From assembly GCA_022701365.1 (NCBI GenBank), contig JAKUHH010000148.1, positions 62,001 to 126,000 on the forward strand: 64,000 nucleotides of DNA, read 5' to 3'. The notes beneath the pieces were generated by a model, which worked only from the letters and a program-made list of their open reading frames with translations, was not told where the DNA came from and searched no databases. Shown piece after piece: positions 46,461-57,730 of the stretch. Position 1 is the stretch's first letter. Each line of letters starts with the position of its first letter. The DNA comes from Mycocentrospora acerina. Lineage: Eukaryota > Ascomycota > Dothideomycetes > Pleosporales. Made by a program: the position numbers and the translations under genes.

Positions 46461-47189
46461 TTACAAGTCCGCATATAAATCAACTGCCCAGTCGAATTCC
46501 CACTTGGGTTCATTCTTTACAATGCTGCCAGGACGACACGGGCAGCAGCTCACAAGGCCGTCGCCCCCAGGATACCAACTGACATATGCGTTCCATTGCT
46601 TTCGGCCATCTGTAAACACAAACTTTTCCATCCTTACCCAACATTCTGTACAACACAAGCCCAATGAACCACAATGGTAAGGGTCTGCCTGCAGTTGTGT
46701 TTCCAATTGGCTACGAATGGACATGTTTGTGATGATAAGCTCACCAGTCATCATGATAGTGTTAATGCGAGAGGTTGACATTATGAAGCATGCGCGGTCT
46801 ACAGCCCAGAGATGCCCTGATATCTCCAGGATGATGTTGACCGGCAGATTATTGAGATAGGTAGTGGCTTGTGAGATCGCTGAGTTAGGATTGATGGGAG
46901 TCGTGCGAGGCATCGGAATGATCCGCCTCACCCGTCCAAACTCGTAATGATATGGGCATTCGGGTTTTGCATCAGAGAATCTGCATCCACAGTAAAAGAA
47001 GTCAAACCCCGAAACCGTAGAATCATCGCTGTTTGTTTCTGAAAATTCGTCGCTATCCGAAACCTCATATCCTATGGCTGCTTTTCGGTTCTCAGGGATC
47101 TGAGTGGTCGATCCCATTAAGCCTGGACTTGATTCAAGGAAATAGCCTTGATCCGATGATGCTGCAGGATTCCAACCATGTGGTTCCAT
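46461..47189 (-). CDS. Hypothetical protein with F-box-like segment
   Basis: 242 residues in one exon, not a family I recognise. An acidic Ser/Asp/Glu-rich N-terminal part (SDSDEFSETNSDDS) is followed by a cysteine-containing segment (YCGCRFSDAKPECPYHYEFGR). Then comes an F-box-like helix pair, LNNLPVNIILEISGHLWAVDRACFIMSTSRI. More cysteines (LGLCCTECW and SCCPCRPG) close the protein. This order, F-box-like helices followed by Cys-rich sequence, is common among fungal orphan proteins. It could be part of a longer spliced gene, as another minus-strand frame continues to 47508. Confidence 0.5.
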   Translation of the reverse strand: MEPHGWNPAASSDQGYFLESSPGLMGSTTQIPENRKAAIGYEVSDSDEFSETNSDDSTVSGFDFFYCGCRFSDAKPECPYHYEFGRVRRIIPMPRTTPINPNSAISQATTYLNNLPVNIILEISGHLWAVDRACFIMSTSRINTIMMTGELIITNMSIRSQLETQLQADPYHCGSLGLCCTECWVRMEKFVFTDGRKQWNAYVSWYPGGDGLVSCCPCRPGSIVKNEPKWEFDWAVDLYADL

Positions 47190-48867
47190 CGTGGAGAGCT
47201 AAGGAGTTGGCTTTACTGCTCCAACGAGGGAGAGGCGCAACTTGGGTATTTAGCAGCTTCAAAAATAACTTGCTAGGGATATTAACAAGTAATGACGAAT
47301 GGCGTCCAGAAACTGATAACATATGACGGATGATTCTTGTACAGGTAGCTAGGGGGTGCAGAGTGAAGTAGAAAAGCGAGATGCGACGTCTGCAGTTGCG
47401 ACATTTTGGCAATCGCCCAGACCAATCCCATGAGTGTGTAAAAGGAAGGAACTCTACGGTTCCTAGGATTTTAGTGCGTTGACACAATCGTGCTGCGATT
47501 GGGTGCATTGCACTCTTAACTGTAGACTAGATACCCTGAGCCAAACGAGCGTAAGGGTTTTGTGAGATTTTTTGAATTGTTACACAAACAAATGGCTGTC
47601 AAGAATGTACATCTTTCCTCAACCACACAGAAGCTGGGAGTTCGAGTCATAGTGCATAAGATGATCGTCTTTGGTGCTTACATTGAAAATGGAAGGGAAG
47701 AAATCGGGGAAGGTTAGAGAAGGAAGAATATTGTGCAAATAAAATTGGTATAGTGTGAAAAGGAATCCATATCTGAACTCGAGAAAGCTTTAGTTGTTGA
47801 AGAAGGGTGGAGCGACAAGTGAAGAACTCACATAAGAGGAAACGAGTTGGCCTGAAAAAGAACACGAAGTCGAGGGAAGAAATTAATTCTAGTAAGAACG
47901 GTTTGTAGGAGTTACTCAATCCTGCAATTTGATCCTGCTAAGACTTGTATTTCTACAATTAAAGATTCAGAATTAGCGGTCTTTATGAGGCTGTTTCAAC
48001 AGATCCACTCAAACATTGCAATAGGCAACCTGACTATTGGTTAGCCCCCTTCTCAAGAATGTGAATCTACACAAGAGCTCTCTACCTAGTCAAGAAGACA
48101 CTTCAAAGATTTTGAGTGGAATAAAAGTGAATAATAAGACTTCGTACTTGTCCGCTTAAAAGTTCCACAGAAAGGGAGAGATTGATATATGATATGAGTG
48201 TGGAAGATTGGATATGAAGAAAGGAAGGCGCCGTATGTCCTGAGACGATGTTGCACAAAGTTAGGATGGTGGTGATTATGATATGGGTTTTGTTTGTGTT
48301 ACAGCCTGTTATTGACTGAAAGCATAGATGATTCGCATGAACGGTAGACGACGCGCCTGCATAGCCAAAGCCGAGCCTTGCATTAATCGCTAGCCACATT
48401 CCTTTCTACCGAACGACTCAGACGCCCTCAGAACAAACAGACATTTCGAAATGAAAGGCCTTCTTCACGCAAGAATAAACCCACAATTCGAAATATCAAG
48501 CTCTTCGGTTAATACTAGTGTTCTAGACAAGCGGGTGGGTGAAAAGCGGCGTCTGAAGAAGGGTGTTCTCGCACGTAAGCTATTTGATTGGAATCGGTCC
48601 TCTTTGGGCATGACCAACGTGTCTTACACAACACTACTATTGCTTTGTGAAAATAGGCTCCGTTAGCAAGTTGAATTTGTTAGAGTGAGGTGAGGGCGAG
48701 AACAATCGATTTCGCAACTTGTGGTTCTAATCTGCCGTGGCCTTGGAAAGGGCGATGACCCTCACTCTCACCGCCTTGTTTGCGAGTAGCTTTAGACACT
48801 AATAGAGCCTCCAGCTCCATCCGCATCTTTCTCAAAGTATTTACCACTTGCAGACATTAATCAACCC
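47190..48867. other. Intergenic, no supported gene
   Basis: 1.7 kb between the F-box-like orphan and the SET gene. Short frames at 47134-47508, 47647-47919 and 48103-48399 on the minus strand lack motifs. Confidence 0.45.
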
Positions 48868-50025
48868 ATGGCATCGACGCACGAGGCTGTGAAGGCGCCA
48901 GGTATGCACTTCGAGCTTATGTTTACCAACCCGAACACTGCAAATTATGTCTGCGGTGTCTAGAATTGAGAATCCTCCATGTCGGAGCTGACGACGTCCC
49001 GCAGGAAATGAGCACTATGAGGTCCGCGCCGTAGAAGGCAAAGGCCTCGGCTGCTTTGCACTGAAGCCACTGCAACCTGGCACCCGCATTCTGGCTGAGG
49101 ACCCGCTGCTCATCGTCCCCACGCCCGACTATCTGCAAGCCGACATTCAAAAGGCTTTTGATTTATTGTCGCCTGACCAGAAGCAGCTTTACTACACCTT
49201 GCACTCTGGACACGGCCAAGACGCCCGTGCATGGCCATCCCAGATCCATCCCACGGTGACTGGTCGCGAGCGACAGAGAATCCAAGAGCAACATGACGCA
49301 AGGACGGGCAAAGAGCCTACGCTGATCAGCATTTTCCAGACCAACTGTATGGAGATGAACAAGGGTGCGGCAGTATTCCCTCACGCAGCACGCTTTAACC
49401 ACAGCTGTAATCCGAATGCTTGTTTCTCCTGGAACCCGGCGATTGGCAAGGAGACAATTCACATCATCAACGGTGTCAAAGAAGGCGAGCAGATAACGCT
49501 CTCTTATTGCGACATGACCCATGACAAGAGGCTTCGATCGTGGGAGCTCAAGCACTACGGCTTTGTGTGCGATTGTCGAGCCTGTGTCGAAGACGAGGAT
49601 GATGAAGAGACTTTTGCATATGAGAGTGCGCAGAGGCGATACAGGCTGCAGGAGTTGGATCGGGAGGTGCGATATCTACGCGGGCCAAACCTCAGGCAAG
49701 GAGCTGAGCAGCCGGATTTTGTATCCAAGTTACTTCAGCTAGCGGCTCTACACATTGAAGAAGGCGACAACACGGTCAGATTGGCAAGTTTGTAAGTGAT
49801 CAATGCCGACATGAGTTGTTATCAGGATCACACTAAATTGTTTGCTACAGATATCTCGATATCGGTCTTGTATGCGAACTCGGCAGAGACTTCAGGATGG
49901 GGATAGCTGCTGCTAATAAGGCTTGTGAGATCAAGAAGCAGTCCCAGGGCGTCGACTTTCCAGACTACAACTGTTACCAGGAGGTGAGAAGGCGCTTGAT
50001 GGAAATGGTATTGAATCAGGTCTAA
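48868..50025 (+). CDS. SET domain protein (putative protein lysine methyltransferase)
   Basis: Putative SAM-dependent lysine methyltransferase of the small fungal SET group, 331 residues. Exons 48868-48901, 49005-49791 and 49851-50025; the first coding exon has only 34 bases. The N-terminal SET motif is VRAVEGKGLGCFALKPLQPGTRILAEDPLL. The core is RFNHSCNPNACFSW, containing the NHSC.PN signature, and ITLSYCD. A cysteine-rich post-SET follows, YGFVCDCRACVED. A helical C-terminus closes the protein. Target protein unknown. All three joins restore continuous protein and have standard GT-AG sites; the first intron is 103 bases. Confidence 0.88.
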
Positions 50026-50650
50026 GAGATTTAAGTCTGCAAGGTGTGGCGGCCATGCAATGCAGCACTCAAGATCAAAACTAGCTCACAGAGTTTACTG
50101 GACTTTTTCTATTTCGTGATGTGGTGGTGGAGTTGAAGCCACAGGATGCGACGTCCCCACTAGACTAGCGCCGACTCCCTGTCAAGGACCCTGAGACACG
50201 AAGCCGCGTCGTCATCCAGTCGACCGTATTAGAGACCGCGAGATGCGACGCTCTTTGTTGGCAAAGGCAAGCCTCAGTCACAGAAGCCGAGAAAAGGCTC
50301 ACAGCCAATACATTGATGGCCACCGTGGCAAAGAAAAGTAATGTTTGGTTTTGACAGCCACTGACGTCGACGTGTGTTCCTGCGTCGTAACAGTTTGAAA
50401 CCTGTCGCGCATCGCCTCTGGACAGCATATAGTCAGAAGGCCACGACATGTATTTTCGCCAGTTTATTTGTCTTTTATCTATCACCTACAGGCTGCACTG
50501 CCTACACTCACGCGACCTGTTCTGCCCCCTGGAACGATCTACAATTCAAGCAGCAATTAGCTTCGGCAAGCTGTGGTTCCGTGAAGCTCAGCCATTCCCT
50601 CCACGTCTCCGGCTTCACCTCTACATTCAATCTACATTTAATCAACTGCT
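50026..50650. other. Spacer and 5' region of the AhpC/TSA-like gene
   Basis: No separate gene is supported. A plus-strand frame starting near 50374 overlaps the next gene in another frame and is regarded as a shadow. Confidence 0.5.
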
Positions 50651-51741
50651 ATGCACAAAATGGAAACCTCGAATACCAAAGCGACCGAAATTGCGATCCA
50701 ACCCGCTGCTACTGCCGCGCCGCCAACGTTAGCTGCGCCACAGCCAGAGTCCAAAGTGGAAAATGGAGCCTCTCCATTCGACCACTCAGGCACAGTTACA
50801 CCACCGCCAGCTGCGTCAAGCGATGCGGCAGTGATCGAGAAGGGACAGGAGGAGTTTGAAGGCAATGTGGATGTAAATGATCAACTACCAACTGAGAAGG
50901 AGCTGAAAAGTGTGGGCGACCTGCTCATCTTGGACGCACAAGGGCAGAGTAGACCCTTCAAGGAGCTGTACAAGGCAGATGGTGTTGCGCCTAGACAGTT
51001 GATCATATTCATCAGACACTTCTTCTGCGGAGTAAGTTGTCCCCTTAAGCCATTTCCACTACCCATTACCCATAGTAGTGCATAAGCTAATTGTCGCAGA
51101 ACTGCCAGGAATACCTCCGCACTATCGCCTCCTCCATAACGCCCGACAGCCTTCTTGCGCTCCCCACTCCCGCATTTATCACCGTCATTGGCTGTGGTCG
51201 TCCCGAGTTAATACCCATGTACGCAGAAGCAACATCGTGTCCCTTTCCGATCTATGCCGACCCTACACGCAAGTTGTACGATATTCTGGGCATGACGCGC
51301 ACACTCGAATTGGGCTCAAAGCCAAATTACATACAAACCCATTTGCTTGTCAACTCATTGCAGTCGATATTCCAGGGCTTAAGCACAGGCAGAAATGCGC
51401 TAAAAGGTGGCGATTTTAAGCAAGTAGGCGGAGAATTTCTGTTCGAGGATGGGGAGTGCACATGGGCGCATCGCATGAAGAATACGCGAGATCATACCGA
51501 GGTACCTGAGTTGAGGGAGTTGCTAAGCCTGGATGGCACAAGGCCGCCGCTAAGGAATAGATGGAGTCACGGTATCAAGAATGAAGAGCCAGGGAGGAGG
51601 AGTTTGAGCTGGGGGAGGTTGAGGAGCAAGAGTAAAAGTGCAAAGGATGGAAGCGGGAGCTTGAGGACGAGTGGGAAAACGACGCCTGAAAGGGTTAGTG
51701 AAGAAGTAGGAGAGACAGTATCGGCAAAGGCTGTGGCCTGA
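50651..51741 (+). CDS. AhpC/TSA-type thioredoxin-fold protein (PRXL2/AAED1-like)
   Basis: Thioredoxin-fold protein of the AhpC/TSA-antioxidant group. Exons 50651-51031 and 51100-51741, phase 0, 340 residues. The domain begins near VGDLLILDAQGQSRPFKELY. The candidate redox pair is C126-G-N-C129, created at the exon junction in IFIRHFFCGNCQEYL. It is followed by ITVIGCGRPELIPMY and CPFPIYADPTRKLYDILGM, which are typical of the family. The N-terminal about 75 residues are Pro/Ala-rich and the C-terminal about 60 Ser/Arg/Lys-rich, both probably disordered. The peroxidase activity of these fungal proteins is not established as far as I know. Confidence 0.85.
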
Positions 51742-52508
51742 GGGTCATGGTTTGAGGATGGGGGAGGTTCTATTGTTTGCGAGAAGAGTATACCCCGTTG
51801 CTGCTTTGGAAAGCTACGATTTTTTGGTGCTTTGGAGTGACTGGTAGCGCGTAGGCGTGAGACGAATGACATGCAGCGACATCTTTATCTCAATCTTCAC
51901 ACTTTTCGAAACTAACAGCTATTGAGCGGCTTATCTTGCCTTTGTCCGTGTTCCAGGTCTCGTGGAGCCTCAGAGCGTGAAGAAACATTTTGTCGCGTAT
52001 TCGACACCAAATCCAGCCCTCAGTCGCTCCCTGCCCGCACTCCCCTTCCGGAAACGGCAACTAGTCCCGCACTCTCGCCAAGCCAAACCCCAGCCTGCGC
52101 ACACCGCGCCGCACTCGCGACCCGTATGCGCACTTCGGAAGCCAAGCCGATAACAGTTCCGATGTAATCCTGGAGATCCGACAAGCCCGACTTAGTCGCG
52201 AGCTTTAGCCTTTTGGCGCGAGACTCGCGCGAGAAAGTGGCCATGTCGCGGTCAAGTCCGATGCTGGGCCGGGTGGGTGAGGGGCATGGAGGGGCTTATG
52301 ACGGAGTCGACACGCCGACACGGCACTTGTTACCCCAGTACGTACAAAAGCTCTGGACCCCGGAACAGCGGGATTACAAGTATTGGTGCATTGTTGCTGC
52401 ATACTTCTTTCCTTACTTAGTTTCCTTTCTTCCTCCACCAACATACATACTGGACAAGACTGCTCGAGACTTGAGATACCACGTTGAAGCTACTGAGAGA
52501 AAAGAAAC
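51742..52508. other. Promoter region of the formaldehyde dehydrogenase gene
   Basis: No gene supported. Plus-strand open frames at 51922-52167 and 52213-52623 have no family resemblance; the second overlaps the first exons of the next gene in another frame. Confidence 0.5.
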
Positions 52509-54048
52509 ATGTCGGACACTACGGGAAAGGTACGTGGAGCTGTTGTTCCCCGCGTGTTTGTTTGGTGGGGGTGGTGATTTGACGGCTTGTTTGAAGAAGA
52601 GGGGAGAATGCAACTGTACTTGAGAGTTTACTGACTTTTGGAACAGACGATTACATGCAAGGTACGCTTCTTGACGTGTTTCTTCGATGCACGCTTTGCA
52701 CTCTCCTAGAGTGCAGGCGGGTGAGATGCGGATGTCGACAGCGAGATGTCACGCATAGTCTCGGAAGCTGTAGCTTGCAGACTGAGAAGCAAAAACACAA
52801 TGCGGTGATAGGAACTAACGCAATTACAGGCCGCAGTCGCCTGGGAGGCTGGCAAGGACCTGTCTATTGAGGACATTGAGGTCGCACCCCCACAAGCACA
52901 TGAGGTCCGCATCCAGATCTACTACACTGGTGTGTGCCACACCGATGCCTACACATTGTCCGGAAAGGACCCCGAGGGTGCCTTCCCCATTGTTCTTGGG
53001 CACGAAGGAGCCGGCATCGTTGAGTCGATTGGCGAGGGCGTCACAAATGTAAAGGTCGGCGACCACGTCGTCGCGCTGTAGTACGTCCATATCCTCTTCC
53101 CCGCTGCTGCGCATCATCTGACACACGACAGCACACCAGAGTGCAAAGAGTGCAAGTTCTGCAAGTCTGGCAAGACCAATCTCTGCGGCAAGATTCGCGC
53201 TACCCAGGGTAAGGGCGTTATGCCAGACGGCACCTCGCGCTTCAAGTGCAAGGGCAAGGACCTGCTGCACTTTATGGGCACATCGACCTTCTCCCAGTAC
53301 ACCGTCGTAGCAGACATTTCTGTTGTCGCCATCACAGAGAAGGCGCCCATGGATCGCACCTGCCTGCTCGGCTGTGGTATCACAACTGGCTACGGTGCAG
53401 CCACTATCACCGCTGGTAGGGGCGGTGTCGAGGAGGGATCCAATGTCGCTGTCTTTGGCGCTGGCTGCGTTGGTCTGTCCGTCATTCAGGGCGCTGTCAA
53501 GAACAAGGCGGGTAAGATCATTGTTGTGGACGTCAACGACGCAAAGGAGGAGTGGGCGAAGAAGTTTGGCGCCACAGACTTTGTCAACCCCACAAAACTT
53601 GGCGGCCAGAGCATCCAGGAGAAGCTTGTCGACATGACAGATGGCGGTTGCGACTACACATTCGACTGCACTGGCAACGTGCACGTCATGCGCTCAGCGC
53701 TTGAAGCGTGCCACAAAGGTTGGGGAGAGTCGATCATCATTGGTGTCGCTGCCGCAGGGCAGGAGATTGCCACACGACGTACGTTTCCCTCTTCACTTTT
53801 TTATAATCCTACCTTTCTAACTCTGCATAGCATTCCAGCTCGTCACCGGTCGCGTATGGAAAGGCTGCGCTTTCGGTGGCGTCAAGGGCCGCACGCAGCT
53901 TCCTGGCCTGGTCGCCGATTACATGAACGGCGACCTCAAGGTCGACGAGTTCATTACACATCGCCAGCCGCTGGATAAGATCAACGAGGCGTTCGCGGAT
54001 ATGAAGGCCGGTGACTGCATTCGTTGCGTGGTGAACATGAGGGAATGA
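52509..54048 (+). CDS. S-(hydroxymethyl)glutathione dehydrogenase (class III alcohol dehydrogenase)
   Basis: Zinc- and NAD-dependent enzyme that oxidises S-hydroxymethylglutathione (formaldehyde detoxification) and reduces S-nitrosoglutathione; cytosolic. Five exons: 52509-52529, 52647-52661, 52830-53080, 53132-53778 and 53831-54048, giving 383 residues, the usual length. The first coding exon has 21 bases and the second only 15; together they give MSDTTGKTITCK, the conserved N-terminus. Catalytic-zinc region: GVCHTDAYTLSG and GHEGAGIVESIGEGV. The structural-zinc cysteines are in PECKECKFCKSGKTNLC. The Rossmann motif is VFGAGCVGLS, and the class III region HFMGTSTFSQYTVV is present. The C-terminus matches the family (KINEAFADMKAGDCIRCVVNM). 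High identity to class III ADHs makes the function secure. Confidence 0.96.
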
Positions 54049-54594
54049 TTACACTCGGGCCCCAAGCTTTAGATGATTGTGAACAATAACCTGGAATGAG
54101 TGGATTGGAGTTGAAGACGGTATGATATGACATTGCAAGGCGTTGTGGAGAGAAGTGTAAAGGGGATTTGAGGCGAGGGGCTGGGGTGCTTGGCTATGGT
54201 ATGAAGTGGAGTTTTATTAGTATTCAAAATGACGATATATATGATTCATGGCACAATCTTTCGAATTTTTGGTTCCCTCGAGTACTCGATTCATGTAAGA
54301 ATAAAAACCTGGCTATTACTCTAGGTGTTTTCCTCAAAATCGCCTAGCATACCCAAGATTTTGTGGCGACCAATCGGTACAGTTGTTACTCTTTTGCCTT
54401 GATTTTCAGGAGTTGGTCACATTTGAAAACAGCCTTGGGCGTAATTGTACAGCACACAGTCTGCTAAGCCCCACCTGCCAAATGCAGTGACGAGGCGTGC
54501 AATACGAAGCTGCTGCCTAGATGTTGGCAATATCCTTTCCTTTGAAGGCGGCAAACATCCCCTCGGAAAACTACTTGGTGATATCCGCTTTATT
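54049..54594. other. Spacer upstream of the HET gene
   Basis: AT-rich spacer. The frame of the HET gene is open from about 54445, but no ATG is in frame before 54595. Confidence 0.5.
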
Positions 54595-56404
54595 ATGTTG
54601 CCATATCGATATCACTCGCTGGAACATGCCAATTCTATTCGAATCCTCATACTGCATCCAAGCTTGAATCATTCAGATCCTATCATATGCACGATTCAAC
54701 ATGAACGGTTATCCGACGAGTCTTTCCAATACGAAGCGTTGTCATATACTTGGGGTGATGCTAGTAATCAACAAACGATATATTTTAACAACGGGAGAAG
54801 AGAGTTGTCTGTCGGTAGAAACTGTTCTAATGCTCTTCGGCACCTACGCAAAACACAACATGATCGGAAATTGTGGATTGATGCCATCTGCATTAATCAG
54901 GAAGATCTCAAAGAGCGAGCTAGCCAGGTCTGCATAATGGGCGAAATCTACGATGAAGCCTTTGGCGTTATCGTTCACCTTGGAGAAGAAACTGAGGGAA
55001 GCCGTATTTTATTCGAAGAATTAGCAGAAGCAGACAAATTGCTATCGCAAGGAGAGAGCTGTGATCGACCTCCGCCTAGCAATACTATTGTCCAAGAACT
55101 TGATACGTTGTTCGAGAGACCATGGTTTAAACGGGTCTGGGTTCTTCAAGAGGTGTACATGAAAATATCTGTTACATTCATGTGCGGCTCGACTTGCGCA
55201 TCTTTTGAAGCTCTATACCACTGTGTACACGGTTACCAGCAGGGAACCCGTATAACCCAGAATATTAGGCCCCTTGCGCTAGATCTATTAGCAGATCCTC
55301 CTGGGACATTTGGGACTTCACAATCTGATCTGTGGAATATGTTGTACGAAAGCAGATCGTGTTTAGCAACCGACCCTAGAGATCGAATTTTTGCCCTCAA
55401 AACTCTGATCAAAGCTCGGCAGTCTAAAAATATGGATTTCTTGATTAGTTATGTCAAATCAACTGAGGAAATATTTATAGAGTTTGCGAAGTTCATGTTG
55501 CCTGTGCTAGGGCTCCGGATCTTGGTTGCAGTTCGCCACCCGCATGAAATGGACATGCCTTCATGGGTCCCCGATTGGTCTCAGAATCTCCCGCTTAGTT
55601 CTGGTTTCTTTAGATTTTTTAATGAAGAAATAGAAATAACGAATCTGAAGTCATTCAATGTATATCAACGGCAAATCTGCTCACCCTCAGAAGCGCAGAA
55701 TAGTAGCTGCTTTGAGTTGCTTGTCCGAGGCTGCCAATACGCGCAGATAGTCCACCGAAGCCACATTTTCTCCTTTCTTAATTTGAATGATGCAGAAACA
55801 CAAATGAGGAGATTGTATTACCTATTTGAGAATCTCAGGAAGCTGTTCGACCTAAGAGGCGTAGAGGATGATCATACCATGTACAGCCATATTGGGGAGA
55901 GAATTGTAAAAGGTGCGTATACAAGCTATTTTCAATTTGACAGGTTTTGATTTTTCCGGTAGCTTTGTCTCTCATCCTTGGAAAAAATCTTGAGAGATAC
56001 TTACGTCGAAATTTGGGTTGCTTCACGGTATGCTTTGCTCCATCATTTTCTATTGGAAAGAAACATACTGACACTGGAAGATAATTGATGATAATAGTAT
56101 TGATAAGGAGTGTGTAGATGAATTTTTCACTTCCCTACATCTTTCCAGGATTGTCCTATTAGACAACAACGAGTTGGCGATTGTAGCAGGCAGCGTACGC
56201 GATGGAGATACGATATGCGTGCTCTCAGGGGCTTACTCACTATGTTCTCTACGAACAAATCAAGACGGAATCTGGAAGCTCATTAGTGGCGACTGTTTCG
56301 TTTTCACAAATGATTTTCGGCCACAATGCGATGACTCATATTTCGATTGTGACAAGTATATCGCGTCTCACCAAAATCAACTAGAAGATTTTGTGATACG
56401 ATGA
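54595..56404 (+). CDS. Heterokaryon incompatibility (HET) domain protein
   Basis: HET-domain protein of the large fungal family linked to non-self recognition. Exons 54595-55912, 55963-56027 and 56081-56404; 568 residues. The HET domain has its three blocks: YEALSYTWGD, LWIDAICINQEDLKERASQV and FERPWFKRVWVLQE. The C-terminal part follows the family pattern: ATDPRDRIFAL, MPSWVPDWSQ and a late VAGSVRDGDTICVLSGA segment lying in exon 3. The middle exon (65 bases) and both introns (50 and 53 bases) were chosen because they keep the frame with standard splice sites; the unspliced frame stops at 55950 before the conserved C-terminus. No partner gene for incompatibility is seen next to it. Cell death activity is family knowledge, not shown here. 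Confidence 0.88.
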
Positions 56405-57730
56405 CAGCATTACGCACTTGTATTGGCAAGCTCCTACTGCTCTATTCTTATGTTCCCATTCGTAATTCTTCCAATCAATACTGAGAATGAATTGCTTAGC
56501 GTTATATAAATTATCCCATATTCTTCCAGTGCGCTTGTGCTTGAATATTTAGAAGGAGAATCTTGTAGTAATAGTTATCACTGACATAAAATAGACCCAT
56601 GTACGAACTAGACTCTTAGAGGCCTTCGAAATATTCAAGTACAAGAAACTAGAAATAGACAAGTATTTCGTTAACCTACGCTCAATAGGGCGACCAACCC
56701 CATAACTCTCGTTTCAAAATAGCTGTAGAGACTGAAGACTTTGGAAGTTTATCAGGAAAAGTGTGGAACTGTCTGACGTAAAACGCTTTGCAGTTTTTGG
56801 GGGAAGTTATGGATTAAGTATCACCACACGAGGTGTACGTGCGATGGGAGAACAAGAAGAAAGAGTGAATAACTACATGTGTAGATTTCCCCTCCCCTCC
56901 TCTTCCCCTCTTTCCATAGATATTTGGTATTTAGACGATCTGATATTTCATCTTCTAAAGCCCGCGTATATTTCTATCGAGGAACAGCCTTTTTTTCACG
57001 CATAAACATGTTTGTGAAAAAAATCTGGCTCTACAACTCCACAGTTCCTTGTATGTCACGGGAGAAGTACAAGTAGCAATAGGTTTCTGTCAAGAATCAA
57101 GAGCGAGCAGCAGTGTTATATAATGGGATATTAATATTCAAAGACTTTCATACATAGGGATTATGCGAGAAATGAAATCTGTAGAAGAACGGACAATATG
57201 CTAAAGAATGGAAACTGAGGCACCGAATGGATGTTTTGATTCCGGACTCCTGCGCGTATGCATGAAACACTTCAAATCAAGCAAGATCCACGCATGCCCG
57301 TCACATTTACCATTGAAACGAATTTTATCTGGAAAAAAATCACGAAAAAATCACAAAAGAATCATCAAGTGCACTAATATTCATCACAATCAAAGAGCAC
57401 CAAAGATAATCGTAACAGTATATATTATCAGGCAAGGAGCGAATCAGACCAGGTTCCCATCCCAGACATCGACTGCACTCTCCACCCCATTCCACCCCAC
57501 CAGATACCCCCTCTAGTCACGGACTAGCAGGAGGGAGCGCCCTGCGCTTCGTCAACCTCATACTATGGGCTATCCACTACATTCCCAACATTAAAATATA
57601 AAATGATCACAATAGGTATTTCCATCAGCCATATATGCCAAACCCTTCCAGCGTTGCGAATCCTCTTCGATCATAATTACCGCTGCGTAGTCTTAAGAGG
57701 ATTTTGATTGGATTAAAGTGCTTAGTAGTC
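56405..57730. other. AT-rich gene-poor region
   Basis: 1.3 kb between the 3' ends of the HET gene (+) and the Egh16-like gene (-). No gene or repeat recognised. Confidence 0.5.

Noticed and set aside
47635..47655. tRNA B-box-like AGTTCGAGTC
   Set aside because: No cloverleaf could be drawn around it on either strand.
52213..52623. 136-codon plus-strand open frame upstream of the formaldehyde dehydrogenase
   Set aside because: It overlaps the true first exon in another frame and has no family resemblance.
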